DNA from: CAJXVA01 sp963761755
GTDB lineage: Bacteria; Myxococcota_A; Polyangia; Nannocystales; Nannocystaceae
Direction of reading: 5' to 3'
Assembly (NCBI GenBank): GCA_963761755.1
Contig: CAVXIC010000039.1
Coordinates: 558,001-622,000, forward strand
Length of the DNA: 64,000 nucleotides
Shown: in pieces, positions 52,714 through 62,471 of the stretch
Layout: every line of letters starts with the position of its first letter
How positions within the stretch are numbered: the first letter of the stretch is position 1
Notes under the pieces: generated by a model
The model's input: only the letters and a program-made list of their open reading frames with translations
The model's database searches: none
What the model was told of the DNA's origin: nothing
Program-made: the position numbers and the translations under genes

Positions 52714-54740
52714 CGCTCGTCCTTCCGGCCGGCTTCGGTCAGGTCGACCGACTCGATCACGTCGCCCGAGAGCCCGACGACCTCGAGATGCGGCGGCTTG
52801 CCCTCCTCGAAGGTCCACAGGGTGACGTGCTGCTGCGCGCTGAAGGTCTGCACCTGACTCGCGTAGGCCTCCGGCGGGAGCTTGGCGTAGTAGGGCGCAC
52901 CGCTGCCGCCGGAGATCACCGAGTAGACCGACCCCGCGGCGCCCGTGACCGTCTCGGGTCCGATGAGCGCGCGAGAGTAGTTGTGTTCGTCGCCCGAGAC
53001 GTACGCGAGCACGTCGTGCGCGGCGAGGATCGACCAGAATCGCTCGCGCATCGCGTTGACCGCCTCGATCTCACCGTTCCACCACATCGCATCCTTGGTG
53101 TGGCCACCGACCGGAAACGCCGGCTCGTGCCCCAGGACGACGATCTGCTCGGCACCGGCTGCCTCGGCCGCCTGAAGGTCGTTCTCGAGCCACGCCATCT
53201 GCCCGTCCATGACGTATCCCTCGCGGTTGCCCTTGCCTTCGTACCGCGGATGACCGGGATGACTGGCGCGCCAGTAGTTGGTGTTGAGCATCACCAGGTG
53301 CAGCGACCCGAGGTCCACGCTGTAGACGTTCTCGTCGTAGGTCGGCGCGCCGTCGGCCTCGGGCTCGGGCGCACCGGGTGGGTTCACCATCAGCGCCGCG
53401 AACCGAGCCTCGGCCGAGTCTTCACCGGGCTTGCTGAGCGACACCCCGTCGGCCCACATGTCGATGATGCACTCGTGGTTCCCCATGCCGGTGTAGATCG
53501 GAATGCTGCCGCCGACCGCTTCGGCCACGCGCAGCCACGCACGGATCTCGTGGTCGTAGTCGTCGACGTGTGTGGAGTATCCGTCGATGAGGTCACCGGG
53601 AAAGAAGATCGCCTCGACGTCCCGGTTGTGGGCGATCGACAGCAACCCGCCCAAGACGTTGGCGTTGACGCCCGAGTACGCTTCGCGGCCCGGACCGACC
53701 CCGCTGCGGGAGTCGGACAAGATGGCGACGCGGATCGGCCCGGACCCGCGGCGCGTCTGCATCACGCGGGGAGGCGTGACCGACGTCTCGACGCCGTCGG
53801 AGACCGCGACCTGGTACGCGTACGGTCGTCCCGCATCCAGGCCTTCGATCGGGATCTCGTGCCGCCGACTCGGTTCCTGCGACACGGTGGGGGTTCGCCC
53901 GCCAACGGCGACCGACGCAGTCGTCGGAACGTCCGTCTCGACACTGACGACGAACCCGTGCTCGGAGACGCGATGCACGAAGGGGCCGAGCACCACGGTG
54001 GGCAGCTGCACCACGTCGAATCCGTCGGCGCGCGGCTGCAAGCGGAAGGCCGTCCGCCCCTCCTCGATCACCGTGCTCCCCGTTTCGGGCTGGAACTGCT
54101 CGACCTGCCACGCCACCTCGCCGTAGCCGCGTTCTCGCGCCCCGTTGACGTCGTACTTGGGCTTGAACAGTCCAGCGAGGTCGGACTCGACCTCGTGCGT
54201 TCGGCTCTCTCGAGCTCGGACCTCGTGGTCGTAGTTGCGGTAGCGCGGCGGCGAGAAGGGATCTTCTTCGACCCGCAGTCCGACGTAGGCCGCAGCGCCG
54301 GGCGCCCGCGTACGGGTCTCCCAGCGCAGCGTCAGCATGCCCTTGGGAGACACTGTCGCCCACGGCAGGACCGAGAAGTACATCGACGCGTAGTCGACCA
54401 GTCCCGGCTCCCCCTTGGGCTTCAGATCTCGGACCGAGTACCAGCTGGGAAGCCTCTGCACGCCCTTGCCGGGCCGCGCCCGACGAGGGCCCGGCTTCGG
54501 GGGCGAGGGCTCAAGCGAGGCCATCTGTGCCGCGCCCAACGCGGCCGCTCGCAGGCCCGCGACGTCCGGCGCTTCGGGGACCGGCGCGTTCGGCTGCTGC
54601 GCGGGCGCATCCCCGGGGGACTGCTGCTCCTCGCCCGCCGCGACCGTCGTCGAAGAGACCGGCGGCTCCGGAGCGTCCGGCGGCGGCTTGCAGCCGATGC
54701 CGGCGGTTGCGATCAGCAGGCAAACGCTTCGCACGTTCAT
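52710..54740 (-). CDS. Metallophosphatase lipoprotein (purple-acid-phosphatase-like)
   Basis: The 676-residue product has signal NVRSVCLLIATAG and lipobox AGIGC, a Pro/Ala linker, an N-terminal beta domain (about 130-335) and a calcineurin-like phosphoesterase domain (about 345-660). Metal-binding motifs are present: AILSDSR, FFPGDLIDG (GDxxD), GMGNHECIID (GNHE), VLGHEPAF and GDEHNYSRA. A fibronectin-III-like region (VSVETDVPTTASVAVGG to RPYAYQVAVSDGVETS) precedes the catalytic domain, as in purple acid phosphatases. Its stop overlaps the TTG of the M20 peptidase. Anchored to the envelope, the two could process extracellular organic phosphate and peptides; the substrate is unknown. Confidence 0.9.
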   Translation of the reverse strand: MNVRSVCLLIATAGIGCKPPPDAPEPPVSSTTVAAGEEQQSPGDAPAQQPNAPVPEAPDVAGLRAAALGAAQMASLEPSPPKPGPRRARPGKGVQRLPSWYSVRDLKPKGEPGLVDYASMYFSVLPWATVSPKGMLTLRWETRTRAPGAAAYVGLRVEEDPFSPPRYRNYDHEVRARESRTHEVESDLAGLFKPKYDVNGARERGYGEVAWQVEQFQPETGSTVIEEGRTAFRLQPRADGFDVVQLPTVVLGPFVHRVSEHGFVVSVETDVPTTASVAVGGRTPTVSQEPSRRHEIPIEGLDAGRPYAYQVAVSDGVETSVTPPRVMQTRRGSGPIRVAILSDSRSGVGPGREAYSGVNANVLGGLLSIAHNRDVEAIFFPGDLIDGYSTHVDDYDHEIRAWLRVAEAVGGSIPIYTGMGNHECIIDMWADGVSLSKPGEDSAEARFAALMVNPPGAPEPEADGAPTYDENVYSVDLGSLHLVMLNTNYWRASHPGHPRYEGKGNREGYVMDGQMAWLENDLQAAEAAGAEQIVVLGHEPAFPVGGHTKDAMWWNGEIEAVNAMRERFWSILAAHDVLAYVSGDEHNYSRALIGPETVTGAAGSVYSVISGGSGAPYYAKLPPEAYASQVQTFSAQQHVTLWTFEEGKPPHLEVVGLSGDVIESVDLTEAGRKDER

Positions 54741-54786
54741 GCGCCGAACCTACCCCAACAGCCCCGGGTGAGGAGTGGGACTCGGC

Positions 54787-56010
54787 CTACTGCGCACAAA
54801 CGGCGCGGAACGCCTCGAGCGCTCCGTCGACGGCTTCGTCGGGCGTCGCCAGGCTCAGACGGAGGTAGCCGGGCACGCCGAAAGCCGTCCCGGGCACCAC
54901 GATCGTGCGCTTGGCCATCAGCGCGTTGGTGAGCGCAACATCCCCACCACTGTCGTCGCGCAGGCGCTCGGGCAGCTTGGGGAACAGGAAGAAGCCCGCC
55001 TGGGGCTCGGGCATCTCGAAGCCCAGCTCCCGCAGCCCGCCGGCCATCTTCATGCAGCGGCGCGCGTACACGTCGACGTCGACGCGGCCGTCCTCGCGCC
55101 CCAGCACCTTGGGCAGCACGCGCTGCATGAGGGCGGGTGCGTTCACGAAGCCCAGCACGCGGTTGCAGAAGCCCAGCGCGCGCGCGATGGTCGAGACGCC
55201 CTCCATCGTGGGAGACAGCGCCACGTATCCGATCCGCTCTCCGGCCAGCCCGAGATCCTTGGAGTGACTGGTGAGCAGCGCGGCGTGCTCGTACAGCCGC
55301 ATGATCGACGGGACGTCGGAGCGGTCGTACGTGAGATCGCGGTAGGGGCTGTCCTCGAGCACGAGGATCGGTCGCGCCCGGCGCTCGTTCGCCGCCCGCA
55401 GCGCCTGCGCCAGCCGCGACAGTGATGCCTCCGAGTAGATCGCCCCCGTCGGGTTGTTGGGTGAGTTGAGCAAGATGATGCGAGTGCGTTCAGTCAGGGC
55501 GGCGACCATCGCGTCGACATCGGGCTCGAAGTCGTCGGTCGAGCGCACCGGGAGGAGCGCCGCGCCGACGTTTGTGCAGTAGTTGTCGTACTCCGAGAAG
55601 TACGGCGCGGGGACCATGACGGTGTCACCGGGGTCCAAAATGGCCCGGAAGAACACGTTGACGGCCCCCGCGGCCCCTACGGTCATGATCACGTGATCGG
55701 CGGTGAGGGGGAGACCAAAGCGGGCCGCTTCGCGAGCGGCGAGGAACGCCCGGACCTCGGGAAAGCCCGCATTGGTCATGTAGCGGTGCATTCCGGGGGG
55801 CTCGTCGTCCAAGAGCTCCACCAGCGCCCTTCGCCACGCCTTGGGCGGCTCCAGGCTCGGATTCCCCAACGAGAGGTCGTGAACGGGCCCTCCGCCGTCC
55901 TTGCGCAGCTGCCCGGCCAGCTCGAACATCCTGCGCGTCCACGACTCCTTGGACCCCAGCAGGGTCTCACGCACGCGGGAAGAAAGCTGAGCTGCACCTG
56001 AGTCGACCAC
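54787..56010 (-). CDS. Class I pyridoxal-phosphate aminotransferase
   Basis: The 407-residue product belongs to the fold-type I aminotransferases. Motifs are VGAAGAVNVFFRAILDPGD, NSPNNPTGAIYSEA (the substrate-binding NNPTG), LVLEDSPYRDLTY and HSKDLGLAGERIGY with the PLP Lys; VPGTAFGVPGYLRLSLA ends the domain. It resembles aspartate/aromatic aminotransferases, with pyridoxal bound at Lys. Specificity is open. GTG 56010 fits; the longer open frame enters the divergent sucA region. Confidence 0.88.
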   Translation of the reverse strand: MVDSGAAQLSSRVRETLLGSKESWTRRMFELAGQLRKDGGGPVHDLSLGNPSLEPPKAWRRALVELLDDEPPGMHRYMTNAGFPEVRAFLAAREAARFGLPLTADHVIMTVGAAGAVNVFFRAILDPGDTVMVPAPYFSEYDNYCTNVGAALLPVRSTDDFEPDVDAMVAALTERTRIILLNSPNNPTGAIYSEASLSRLAQALRAANERRARPILVLEDSPYRDLTYDRSDVPSIMRLYEHAALLTSHSKDLGLAGERIGYVALSPTMEGVSTIARALGFCNRVLGFVNAPALMQRVLPKVLGREDGRVDVDVYARRCMKMAGGLRELGFEMPEPQAGFFLFPKLPERLRDDSGGDVALTNALMAKRTIVVPGTAFGVPGYLRLSLATPDEAVDGALEAFRAVCAQ

Positions 56011-56055
56011 GAGCGGAAGATAGCAGCGAACGCCCCGAATTTCGTGGGTTCGCGC

Positions 56056-56061
56056 TACACT
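56056..56061 (+). promoter_or_regulatory. -10-like element for the sucA operon
   Basis: TACACT, within GCGCTACACTTCGG, lies 16 nt upstream of ATG 56078 in the 67-bp gap to the divergent aminotransferase gene. Confidence 0.4.
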
Positions 56062-56077
56062 TCGGGCCGCAAGTTCC

Positions 56078-58885
56078 ATGGACGCCGAGCGATCCCTCAG
56101 CAGCCACAACATCGCGTTTCTCGAAGCCATCTACGAGCAATACGAGCAGGACCCCGATTCCGTCGCCGCAGACTGGCGCGCGCTCATCGAGTATGAGCGC
56201 GGGCGGAGCGGTGATGGTCTCGTCAACGGCCACGGCGATGCCCCCGGGCTGGCCGAGCGCCGCAACGGCGCAGCGGCCCCGATGCCCGCGGACGTCGAAC
56301 AGGTCGCGCTCCAAAAGCAGGTCGATCGACTCATCGAGAACTACCGGCTCCTCGGGCACCTGCGAGCGGACATCGATCCGCTCGGCCGCCCCCGGACCAT
56401 GTTCCGTGAGGGGCTGGACCTCGACTACTTCCGGTTGACCGAAGCGCATCTGGACCGAGAGTTCTCCGCCGGCCGACTGTTCGAAGACCGAACGCTCGTC
56501 ACGCTTCGCGAGATCATCGCCAAGCTCCAGCGCGTCTACTGCCGCCGCATCGGCGTCGAGTACTGGGACTTGCACGACGTGACGCGGCGCAGCTGGCTGC
56601 GCGAGCGCATGGAGGCTGTCGAGAACGAGGTCGTCCCCGCCACCGAGGAGCAGCTCGAGCTGTGGCGCTCGCTGGCCCGGTGCGACGAGATCGACAACTT
56701 CCTGCACACCAAGTTCCTCGGCGCCAAGCGCTTCTCCATCGCGGGTGCAGAGAGCGTGCTCTCGCTGCTGCACACCCTGATCGAGGCCGGTGGGGAGCAG
56801 GGTGTGGAAGAAGTCCTGCTGGGCATGGCCCACCGAGGCCGCCTGTCGGTGATGATGAACATCCTCGGCCAGACCCCGGCGCAGGTCTTCGAGCGCTTCG
56901 AGAGCGGCGACCCCTGGGCCAACATGGGCTCGGGCGACGTCAAATATCACCTGGGGTGCTACCGCGACTACGTCACGCGACAGGGCAACGCCATGTATCT
57001 CGCGCTGGCCTTCAACCCCAGCCACCTCGAGGCGATCACCCCGGTGATCGCGGGCCGGGTGCGGGCCAGCCAGGACAAGCGCAAGCCGGGCGAGGAGACG
57101 AAGGTTCTGGGCGTCACGCTGCACGGCGACGCAGCCGTCATGGGACAGGGAGTCTACGCCGAGACGCTCAACCTCTCCCGCCTCGAGGGCTACGGCAACC
57201 GCGGCACGATCCGAGTCGTCATCAACAACCAGGTCGGCTTCACGACCGACCCGAACGAGTCGCGGTCCACGGTCTACCCCACCGCGGTCGCCGACATGCT
57301 CAACGCGCCCGTCTTTCACGTCAACGGCGACGACCCCGAGGCCGCGGCATATGTCGCCAAGCTGGCCGTCGAGTACCGGCAGCGGTTCGAGACCGACGTG
57401 ATCATCGACCTCGTCTGCTACCGCCAGTACGGCCACAACGAGGGTGACGAGCCCACGTTCACCCAGCCGGACATGTACCGCATCATCCGCGAGCGCGAGA
57501 CCGTGCGCGAGAAGTACGAGCAGCGCCTGCTCGAACGCGGCACGATCACGCAGCAAGACCTCGACGACGAGCGCGTGACGCTGAAGAACGAGTTCGAAGA
57601 GGCCCTGGACCAGGTGCGCTCGAAGACCAAGAACGGTCACTCCAAGTCGCCGATGCACGGCGTGTGGGAGAATTTCGCCGGTGGGCCCGATGCCGACGTT
57701 CCCGATGTGCACACCGGGGTCCCCGCCGAGGAGCTCGACGCGCTGGCGGAGAAGATCGTCGCGGTTCCCGAGGGGTTCACCCTGCACCGCAAGCTCGAGC
57801 GCTTCGTCAAGGAGCTGGGCGAGATGGCCCGCGGCGAAGCCCCGTTGAGCTGGGCGGCGGCCGAGCACATGGCGTATGCGTCGCTCCTCACCGAGGGCCA
57901 CAGCGTGCGCATCTCGGGTCAGGACTCCATCCGCGGCACCTTCACCCACCGGCACTGCGGCTGGACCGACAACGACAGCGGCATTCGCTACTTCGCCCTG
58001 CAGAACCTCTCGGACGACCAAGGGCGGTTCGACTGCTACAACAGCCCGCTGTCGGAGTTCGGCGTGCTCGGCTTCGAGTTCGGGTACAGCCTCGCCTCTC
58101 CGGACACGCTGCTCATTTGGGAGGCGCAGTTCGGAGACTTCGTCAACGGCGCGCAGGTCATCATCGACCAGTTCCTCAGCAGCTCGGAGGACAAGTGGAA
58201 CCGGATCAGCGGCCTGGTGATGTTCCTGCCGCACGGATACGAGGGCCAAGGTCCCGAGCACAGCAGCGCGCGTCTCGAGCGGTTCTTGCAGATGTGCGCC
58301 GAGGACAACATGCAGGTCTGCAACCTGACCACGCCCGGTCAGATGTTCCACGTGCTGCGCCGGCAGATCCGCCGGAAGTGGCGCAAGCCGCTCATCATCA
58401 TGACGCCCAAGAGCTTGCTGCGGACCCGCCAGTCGTTCACCCCGCGCGAAGAGCTCACCAACGGCACCTTTGCGCGGCTGATCGACGACCCGGACATCAA
58501 AGACGAGGCCGCGCAGAAGGTGCGCCGCGTCATGTTCTGCAGCGGCAAGGTCTACTACGACCTGCACGCGCACCGAGAAGAGCTGGGCCGCAACGACGTC
58601 GCGTTGGTGCGACTGGAGCAGTTCTACCCGTTCCCGGCCGAAGCCGCCCGCGCGGCGCTGGCCCGCTACGCCAACGCCACCGACGTCCTGTGGGTTCAAG
58701 AGGAGCCCAAGAACATGGGCGGATGGACGTTCGCTCGTCCCCTGTTCGAAGAGGTGGTCGGCGACCTCCCGTTGCGGTACGCCGGACGTGCTGCGAGTGC
58801 ATCTCCTGCGACGGGCTCGCACGAGTCCCACGCGCTCGAGCAAAAGATGATCATGCAAGAGGCCTTCGCCCAGAGCGAAGGCTGA
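56078..58885 (+). CDS. sucA: 2-oxoglutarate dehydrogenase E1 component
   Basis: The 935-residue thiamine-diphosphate enzyme decarboxylates 2-oxoglutarate in the TCA cycle. Signatures are LSSHNIAFLEAIYEQYEQDP at the start, HRGRLSVMMNILGQTPAQVF, VKYHLGCYRDYV, AFNPSHLEAITPVIAGRVRA, HGDAAVMGQGVYAETLNLSR, VINNQVGFTTDPNESRSTVY and, in the C-terminal half, DSIRGTFTHRHCG, FGYSLASPDTLLIWEAQFGD and LPHGYEGQGPEHSSARLERF. Length and order match the family. It heads the sucA-sucB-lpdA operon. Confidence 0.97.
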   Translation: MDAERSLSSHNIAFLEAIYEQYEQDPDSVAADWRALIEYERGRSGDGLVNGHGDAPGLAERRNGAAAPMPADVEQVALQKQVDRLIENYRLLGHLRADIDPLGRPRTMFREGLDLDYFRLTEAHLDREFSAGRLFEDRTLVTLREIIAKLQRVYCRRIGVEYWDLHDVTRRSWLRERMEAVENEVVPATEEQLELWRSLARCDEIDNFLHTKFLGAKRFSIAGAESVLSLLHTLIEAGGEQGVEEVLLGMAHRGRLSVMMNILGQTPAQVFERFESGDPWANMGSGDVKYHLGCYRDYVTRQGNAMYLALAFNPSHLEAITPVIAGRVRASQDKRKPGEETKVLGVTLHGDAAVMGQGVYAETLNLSRLEGYGNRGTIRVVINNQVGFTTDPNESRSTVYPTAVADMLNAPVFHVNGDDPEAAAYVAKLAVEYRQRFETDVIIDLVCYRQYGHNEGDEPTFTQPDMYRIIRERETVREKYEQRLLERGTITQQDLDDERVTLKNEFEEALDQVRSKTKNGHSKSPMHGVWENFAGGPDADVPDVHTGVPAEELDALAEKIVAVPEGFTLHRKLERFVKELGEMARGEAPLSWAAAEHMAYASLLTEGHSVRISGQDSIRGTFTHRHCGWTDNDSGIRYFALQNLSDDQGRFDCYNSPLSEFGVLGFEFGYSLASPDTLLIWEAQFGDFVNGAQVIIDQFLSSSEDKWNRISGLVMFLPHGYEGQGPEHSSARLERFLQMCAEDNMQVCNLTTPGQMFHVLRRQIRRKWRKPLIIMTPKSLLRTRQSFTPREELTNGTFARLIDDPDIKDEAAQKVRRVMFCSGKVYYDLHAHREELGRNDVALVRLEQFYPFPAEAARAALARYANATDVLWVQEEPKNMGGWTFARPLFEEVVGDLPLRYAGRAASASPATGSHESHALEQKMIMQEAFAQSEG

Positions 58886-58924
58886 GCCCCACGCTCACCC
58901 CCTACCCCCCGCCAAGACTCAACA

Positions 58925-60187
58925 ATGGCTATCGACATTCTGGTTCCACAAATGGGCGAGTCGGTCACCGAAGGTGTGATCGCCCAATGGCTGAAGAACG
59001 AAGGCGACGCGGTTTCTGCCGACGAGCCCATCGTCGAGGTCGAGACCGATAAAATCACCGTCGAGGTGCCCGCGCCATCGGCCGGCGTGCTCACCAAGCA
59101 GGGTGCCGCCGAGGGCGACACCGTCAACGTGGGTGACATCATCGGCTCGATCGACGCGGATGCGTCCGCGGGAGCATCGGCGGACGCCGCTCCGGCGCCC
59201 GACAAAGAAAACAAAGAAGGCAGCCAAGGCAGCCAAGCCGCGCCCAAAGACGAGTCGAGCGCGCCTGCGAAGGACGGAGCAGCCGCCATGCCGGCCGCCC
59301 AAGCCGAGGCAGGCCGAACGGGCGTCGACCTGGGGTCGGTCTCCGGCAGCGGACGGGGCGGTCGCATCCTCAAGGAGGACGTCCAGAAGTCGGCGCAGTC
59401 GGGTCCGTCAGGGCAGTCGAGCCAGTCCAAGGCCCCAGCCGCCAAAGCCCCCTCCGCACCGCCGAGCGTCTCCCGACCGGCACCCGAGGGTCGCGAGACC
59501 CGCAAGAAGATGACGCCCCTGCGCGCACGCGTCGCAGAGCGACTCGTGGCGTCGCAGCAGACCGCGGCCATCCTCACCACGTTCAACGAAGTCGACATGT
59601 CGGCCGTCATCGCGGTCCGAAACAAGTGGAAGCAGAAGTTCGTCGACAACCACGGCGTCAAACTCGGCTTCATGTCCTTCTTCGTGAAGGCAGCGATCAA
59701 GGCGCTCAAGGACTTCCCGCCGGTCAACGCCGAGCTCGACGGCCAAGAGGTCGTCTACAAGCACTACTACGACATCGGCGTGGCCGTCGGCGGCGGCAAG
59801 GGCCTCGTGGTCCCCGTGATCCGCGACGCCGACCGCCTCTCGTTCGCCGAAATCGAGAAGGCGATCGGTGACTACGGCAAGCGCGCCAAGGACAACAAGC
59901 TCACGCTCGATGAACTCACCGGGGGCACGTTCACCATCTCCAACGGCGGCGTGTACGGGTCGATGCTCTCCACCCCGATCCTCAACCCGCCGCAGACCGG
60001 CATCTTGGGTCTGCACAACATCGTCGAGCGGGCCGTTGTCGTCGACGGCAAGATCGAAGTCCGCCCGGTCATGTATCTGGCGCTCAGCTACGACCACCGC
60101 CTGATCGATGGGCGAGAAGCCGTCCGGTTCCTGGTCACCATCAAAGAAGCGCTCGAAGAGCCCGAGCGCCTGTTCTTGGGCGTGTAG
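58925..60187 (+). CDS. sucB: Dihydrolipoyllysine succinyltransferase (E2)
   Basis: The 420-residue E2 subunit has one lipoyl domain at residues ~2-78 (VETDKITVEVPAP with the lipoylated Lys), a long Ala/Pro/Ser linker, a peripheral subunit-binding domain (SGSGRGGRILKEDVQ) and the catalytic domain with ETRKKMTPLRARVAERLVAS, NEVDMSAVIAVRNKWK, TFTISNGGVYGSMLSTPILN and SYDHRLIDGREAV (His-Asp motif). It transfers succinyl to CoA and forms the core of the 2-oxoglutarate dehydrogenase complex. It lies 39 bp after sucA. Confidence 0.96.
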   Translation: MAIDILVPQMGESVTEGVIAQWLKNEGDAVSADEPIVEVETDKITVEVPAPSAGVLTKQGAAEGDTVNVGDIIGSIDADASAGASADAAPAPDKENKEGSQGSQAAPKDESSAPAKDGAAAMPAAQAEAGRTGVDLGSVSGSGRGGRILKEDVQKSAQSGPSGQSSQSKAPAAKAPSAPPSVSRPAPEGRETRKKMTPLRARVAERLVASQQTAAILTTFNEVDMSAVIAVRNKWKQKFVDNHGVKLGFMSFFVKAAIKALKDFPPVNAELDGQEVVYKHYYDIGVAVGGGKGLVVPVIRDADRLSFAEIEKAIGDYGKRAKDNKLTLDELTGGTFTISNGGVYGSMLSTPILNPPQTGILGLHNIVERAVVVDGKIEVRPVMYLALSYDHRLIDGREAVRFLVTIKEALEEPERLFLGV

Positions 60188-60200
60188 AGAAGCGACCGTC

Positions 60201-61610
60201 ATGACCGACTCCAAAGAATTCGACCTGGTCGTCATCGGTGCTGGGCCGGGCGGGTACGTCGCGGCCATCCGCGCCGCTCAGCTCGGCATGAGCGTGGCCT
60301 GCATCGACAAGGAAGCCAAACTCGGCGGCACCTGCCTGAGGGTGGGATGCATCCCCTCCAAGGCGCTGCTCGAGTCCAGCGAGCGCTTTCACGCAGCTGC
60401 ACACGGCTCGCTCGATGAGCACGGCATCAAGCTCGGCGACGTGAAGCTCGATCTGGACGCCATGTTGGCGCGCAAGGACAAGATCGTCGACCAGCTCACC
60501 TCGGGCGTCGCCGGATTGTTCAAGAAGAACGGCATCACGCCGTTCCACGGGCTGGGCAAGCTCGGTGGCAACGGCACGGTGACCGTCGAGCTCGAAGCCG
60601 GCGGCACGCAGACCCTCTCCGCCAAGAACATCCTGATCGCGACGGGATCCGAGCCGACGACGATTCCCGGCGTCGAGCTCGACTACGACCGCGTGGGCAA
60701 CTCGACCACCGCGCTCTCCTACCCAACCGTGCCCGAGCACCTGGTGGTGATCGGCGCCGGGGTCATTGGACTGGAGTTGGGCTCGGTGTGGAAGCGGCTG
60801 GGCGCCAAGGTCACCGTGCTCGAGTATCTGCCCACCTTCTTGCCCACGGTCGACGCCGATATCGCTCGGCAGGCGATGAAGTCGTTCAAGAAGCAGGGCA
60901 TCGAGTTCAAGATGGGCGTGAAGGTCACGGGGACCACGGTCGAGGGCGACAAGGTCACGGTCACCTACGAAGACAAGGGCGAGAGCCACACCATCGAGGG
61001 CGACCGCGTCCTGGTCGCCACGGGTCGACGGGCCAACACCGACGGCCTCGGCGCCAAGGAGGCCGGGCTCGAGATGGACAAGCGGGGCGTCATCCAGGTG
61101 GACGACCACTTCCGCACCAACCTCGAGGGCGTCTGGGCCGTGGGCGACGTCATCCCCGGGCCCATGCTCGCTCACAAAGCCGAGCACGAGGGCGTCGCGG
61201 CCGTCGAGCTCATGGCGGGCCAGCCCGGACACGTGAACTACGACGCCATCCCCGGCATCATCTACACGCACCCAGAGATCGCGACGGTCGGTAAGACCGA
61301 GCAGGAGCTCAAGGACGCGGGCGTCCCCTACAAGAAGGGCAAGTTCCCCTTCATGGCGAACGGCCGGGCCAAGGCGATGGGGGAGACCGACGGCTTGGTC
61401 AAGATCCTCGCCCACGCAGAGACCGACCGCATCCTGGGCTTCCACGTGTTCGGTGCCCACGCCAGCGATCTGGCGGCCGAAGGCGCGGTGGCGATCGAGT
61501 TCTCCGCCAGCTCCGAAGATCTCGCGCGAAGCGTACACGCGCACCCGACGTTGTCGGAGATCGTCAAGGAGGCCGCGCTCGACGTGGCCGGTCGCGTCGT
61601 CAACATCTGA
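60201..61610 (+). CDS. lpdA: Dihydrolipoamide dehydrogenase (E3)
   Basis: The 469-residue FAD enzyme reoxidises the lipoyl group. It has the FAD-binding VVIGAGPGGYVAAIRAAQLG, the redox disulfide GGTCLRVGCIPSKALL, VVIGAGVIGLELGSVWKRLG (NAD domain), VWAVGDVIPGPMLAHKAEHE and the catalytic His/Glu pair in HAHPTLSEIVKEA. ATG 60201 lies 13 bp after sucB; the open frame upstream overlaps sucB. With sucA and sucB it completes the 2-oxoglutarate dehydrogenase complex. Confidence 0.97.
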   Translation: MTDSKEFDLVVIGAGPGGYVAAIRAAQLGMSVACIDKEAKLGGTCLRVGCIPSKALLESSERFHAAAHGSLDEHGIKLGDVKLDLDAMLARKDKIVDQLTSGVAGLFKKNGITPFHGLGKLGGNGTVTVELEAGGTQTLSAKNILIATGSEPTTIPGVELDYDRVGNSTTALSYPTVPEHLVVIGAGVIGLELGSVWKRLGAKVTVLEYLPTFLPTVDADIARQAMKSFKKQGIEFKMGVKVTGTTVEGDKVTVTYEDKGESHTIEGDRVLVATGRRANTDGLGAKEAGLEMDKRGVIQVDDHFRTNLEGVWAVGDVIPGPMLAHKAEHEGVAAVELMAGQPGHVNYDAIPGIIYTHPEIATVGKTEQELKDAGVPYKKGKFPFMANGRAKAMGETDGLVKILAHAETDRILGFHVFGAHASDLAAEGAVAIEFSASSEDLARSVHAHPTLSEIVKEAALDVAGRVVNI

Positions 61611-61760
61611 GGCCGCGCCGCAGGGGGTCCCGACCGCTTGCGTGGTTGGAGACCTCGGCGGTCCTCGCTGGACCTCGGCGGTCCTCGACGCATTCCGACC
61701 AGCCGGACGGTCCCAGAGCGCGAGGTTGCGGCCCTGCCGCAGGGCGGTCACGATGTCCCG

Positions 61761-62381
61761 ATGATACGTGGCCGCCTTGCTGCTCTCTTGGTCTTCGGTT
61801 TCATCTCCATCGATGCGGGCTGCTATGAGCGTCCCGACGGTCTTCCGGACGGCGTCGAGGAGACCGGAAGCACGACCATGCCGCAGGCGACCTCCTCGGA
61901 TGACCCGTCGACCTCGACGACGACCCCGGATACGACGAGTTCGAGCTCGAACGGTTCGAGCGGGCAGGCCACCACGAGCAGCTCGAGCTCCACGACGGAT
62001 ACGTCCGGAGACGACACCACAGACGGGAGCTCGAGTTCATCGTCCGGAGGAGACCTCGTGGCCTGCGATCCGCTCGTCCAGGACTGCCCCCGCGGCGAAG
62101 CCTGCTACGTCGCGGGAGACGCCTTCGGCTGTCGAACGGATGCGTCGGGTGCTTCGGGCGGCCAGGCCGACGGCTGCGGCGCAGCAAACGAGTGTGATCC
62201 GGGCCTCCTGTGCGTCGCCGGGGACGTTGTCGGCTCGTGCGTGGGGGCGCAGTGCTGCTCGACCCTCTGCGACCTGGCCGCCCCCGAGTGCCCCGCCGGC
62301 TCGCCCACCTGTAGTCCATGGTTCAAGGATGGAGCGGCGCCCGCAGGCCTCGACGAGGTCGGCGTCTGCTCGACGCTGTAA
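61761..62381 (+). CDS. Ser/Thr-rich lipoprotein with Cys-rich C-terminus
   Basis: The 206-residue product has signal MIRGRLAALLVFGFISIDAGC with the lipobox (DAGC), a ~75-residue Ser/Thr/Gly linker and a C-terminal disulfide-rich part (CDPLVQDCPRGEACYVAGDAFGC; GQADGCGAANECDPGLLCVAGD; CCSTLCDL). The layout matches the lipoprotein at 40424. It is 150 bp after lpdA; a surface role is inferred. ATG 61761 gives the signal peptide; the longer open frame is not protein-like. Confidence 0.78.
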   Translation: MIRGRLAALLVFGFISIDAGCYERPDGLPDGVEETGSTTMPQATSSDDPSTSTTTPDTTSSSSNGSSGQATTSSSSSTTDTSGDDTTDGSSSSSSGGDLVACDPLVQDCPRGEACYVAGDAFGCRTDASGASGGQADGCGAANECDPGLLCVAGDVVGSCVGAQCCSTLCDLAAPECPAGSPTCSPWFKDGAAPAGLDEVGVCSTL

Positions 62382-62398
62382 GCCCACCGGTGCTCCAA

Positions 62399-62438
62399 CC
62401 TTTGGAGGGGCCTTTGGAGGGGCCCCTCGCTGCGGGGG
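62399..62438. terminator. 12-bp direct repeat and GC hairpin at a convergent junction
   Basis: CCTTTGGAGGGG occurs twice without spacer (62399-62410 and 62411-62422), and GCCCC-TCGCTGC-GGGGGC follows as a hairpin (62422-62438). It lies between the convergent lipoprotein and preA genes. No T-run. Confidence 0.35.
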
Positions 62439-62471
62439 CGCCGTTGTGGGCGATTCATCGGATTCGGGCTG

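Noticed and set aside
55967..58858. 963-codon open frame on the minus strand
   Set aside because: It is the antisense shadow of sucA. Its translation (rich in Val/Leu/Asp/Arg/His) has no motif.
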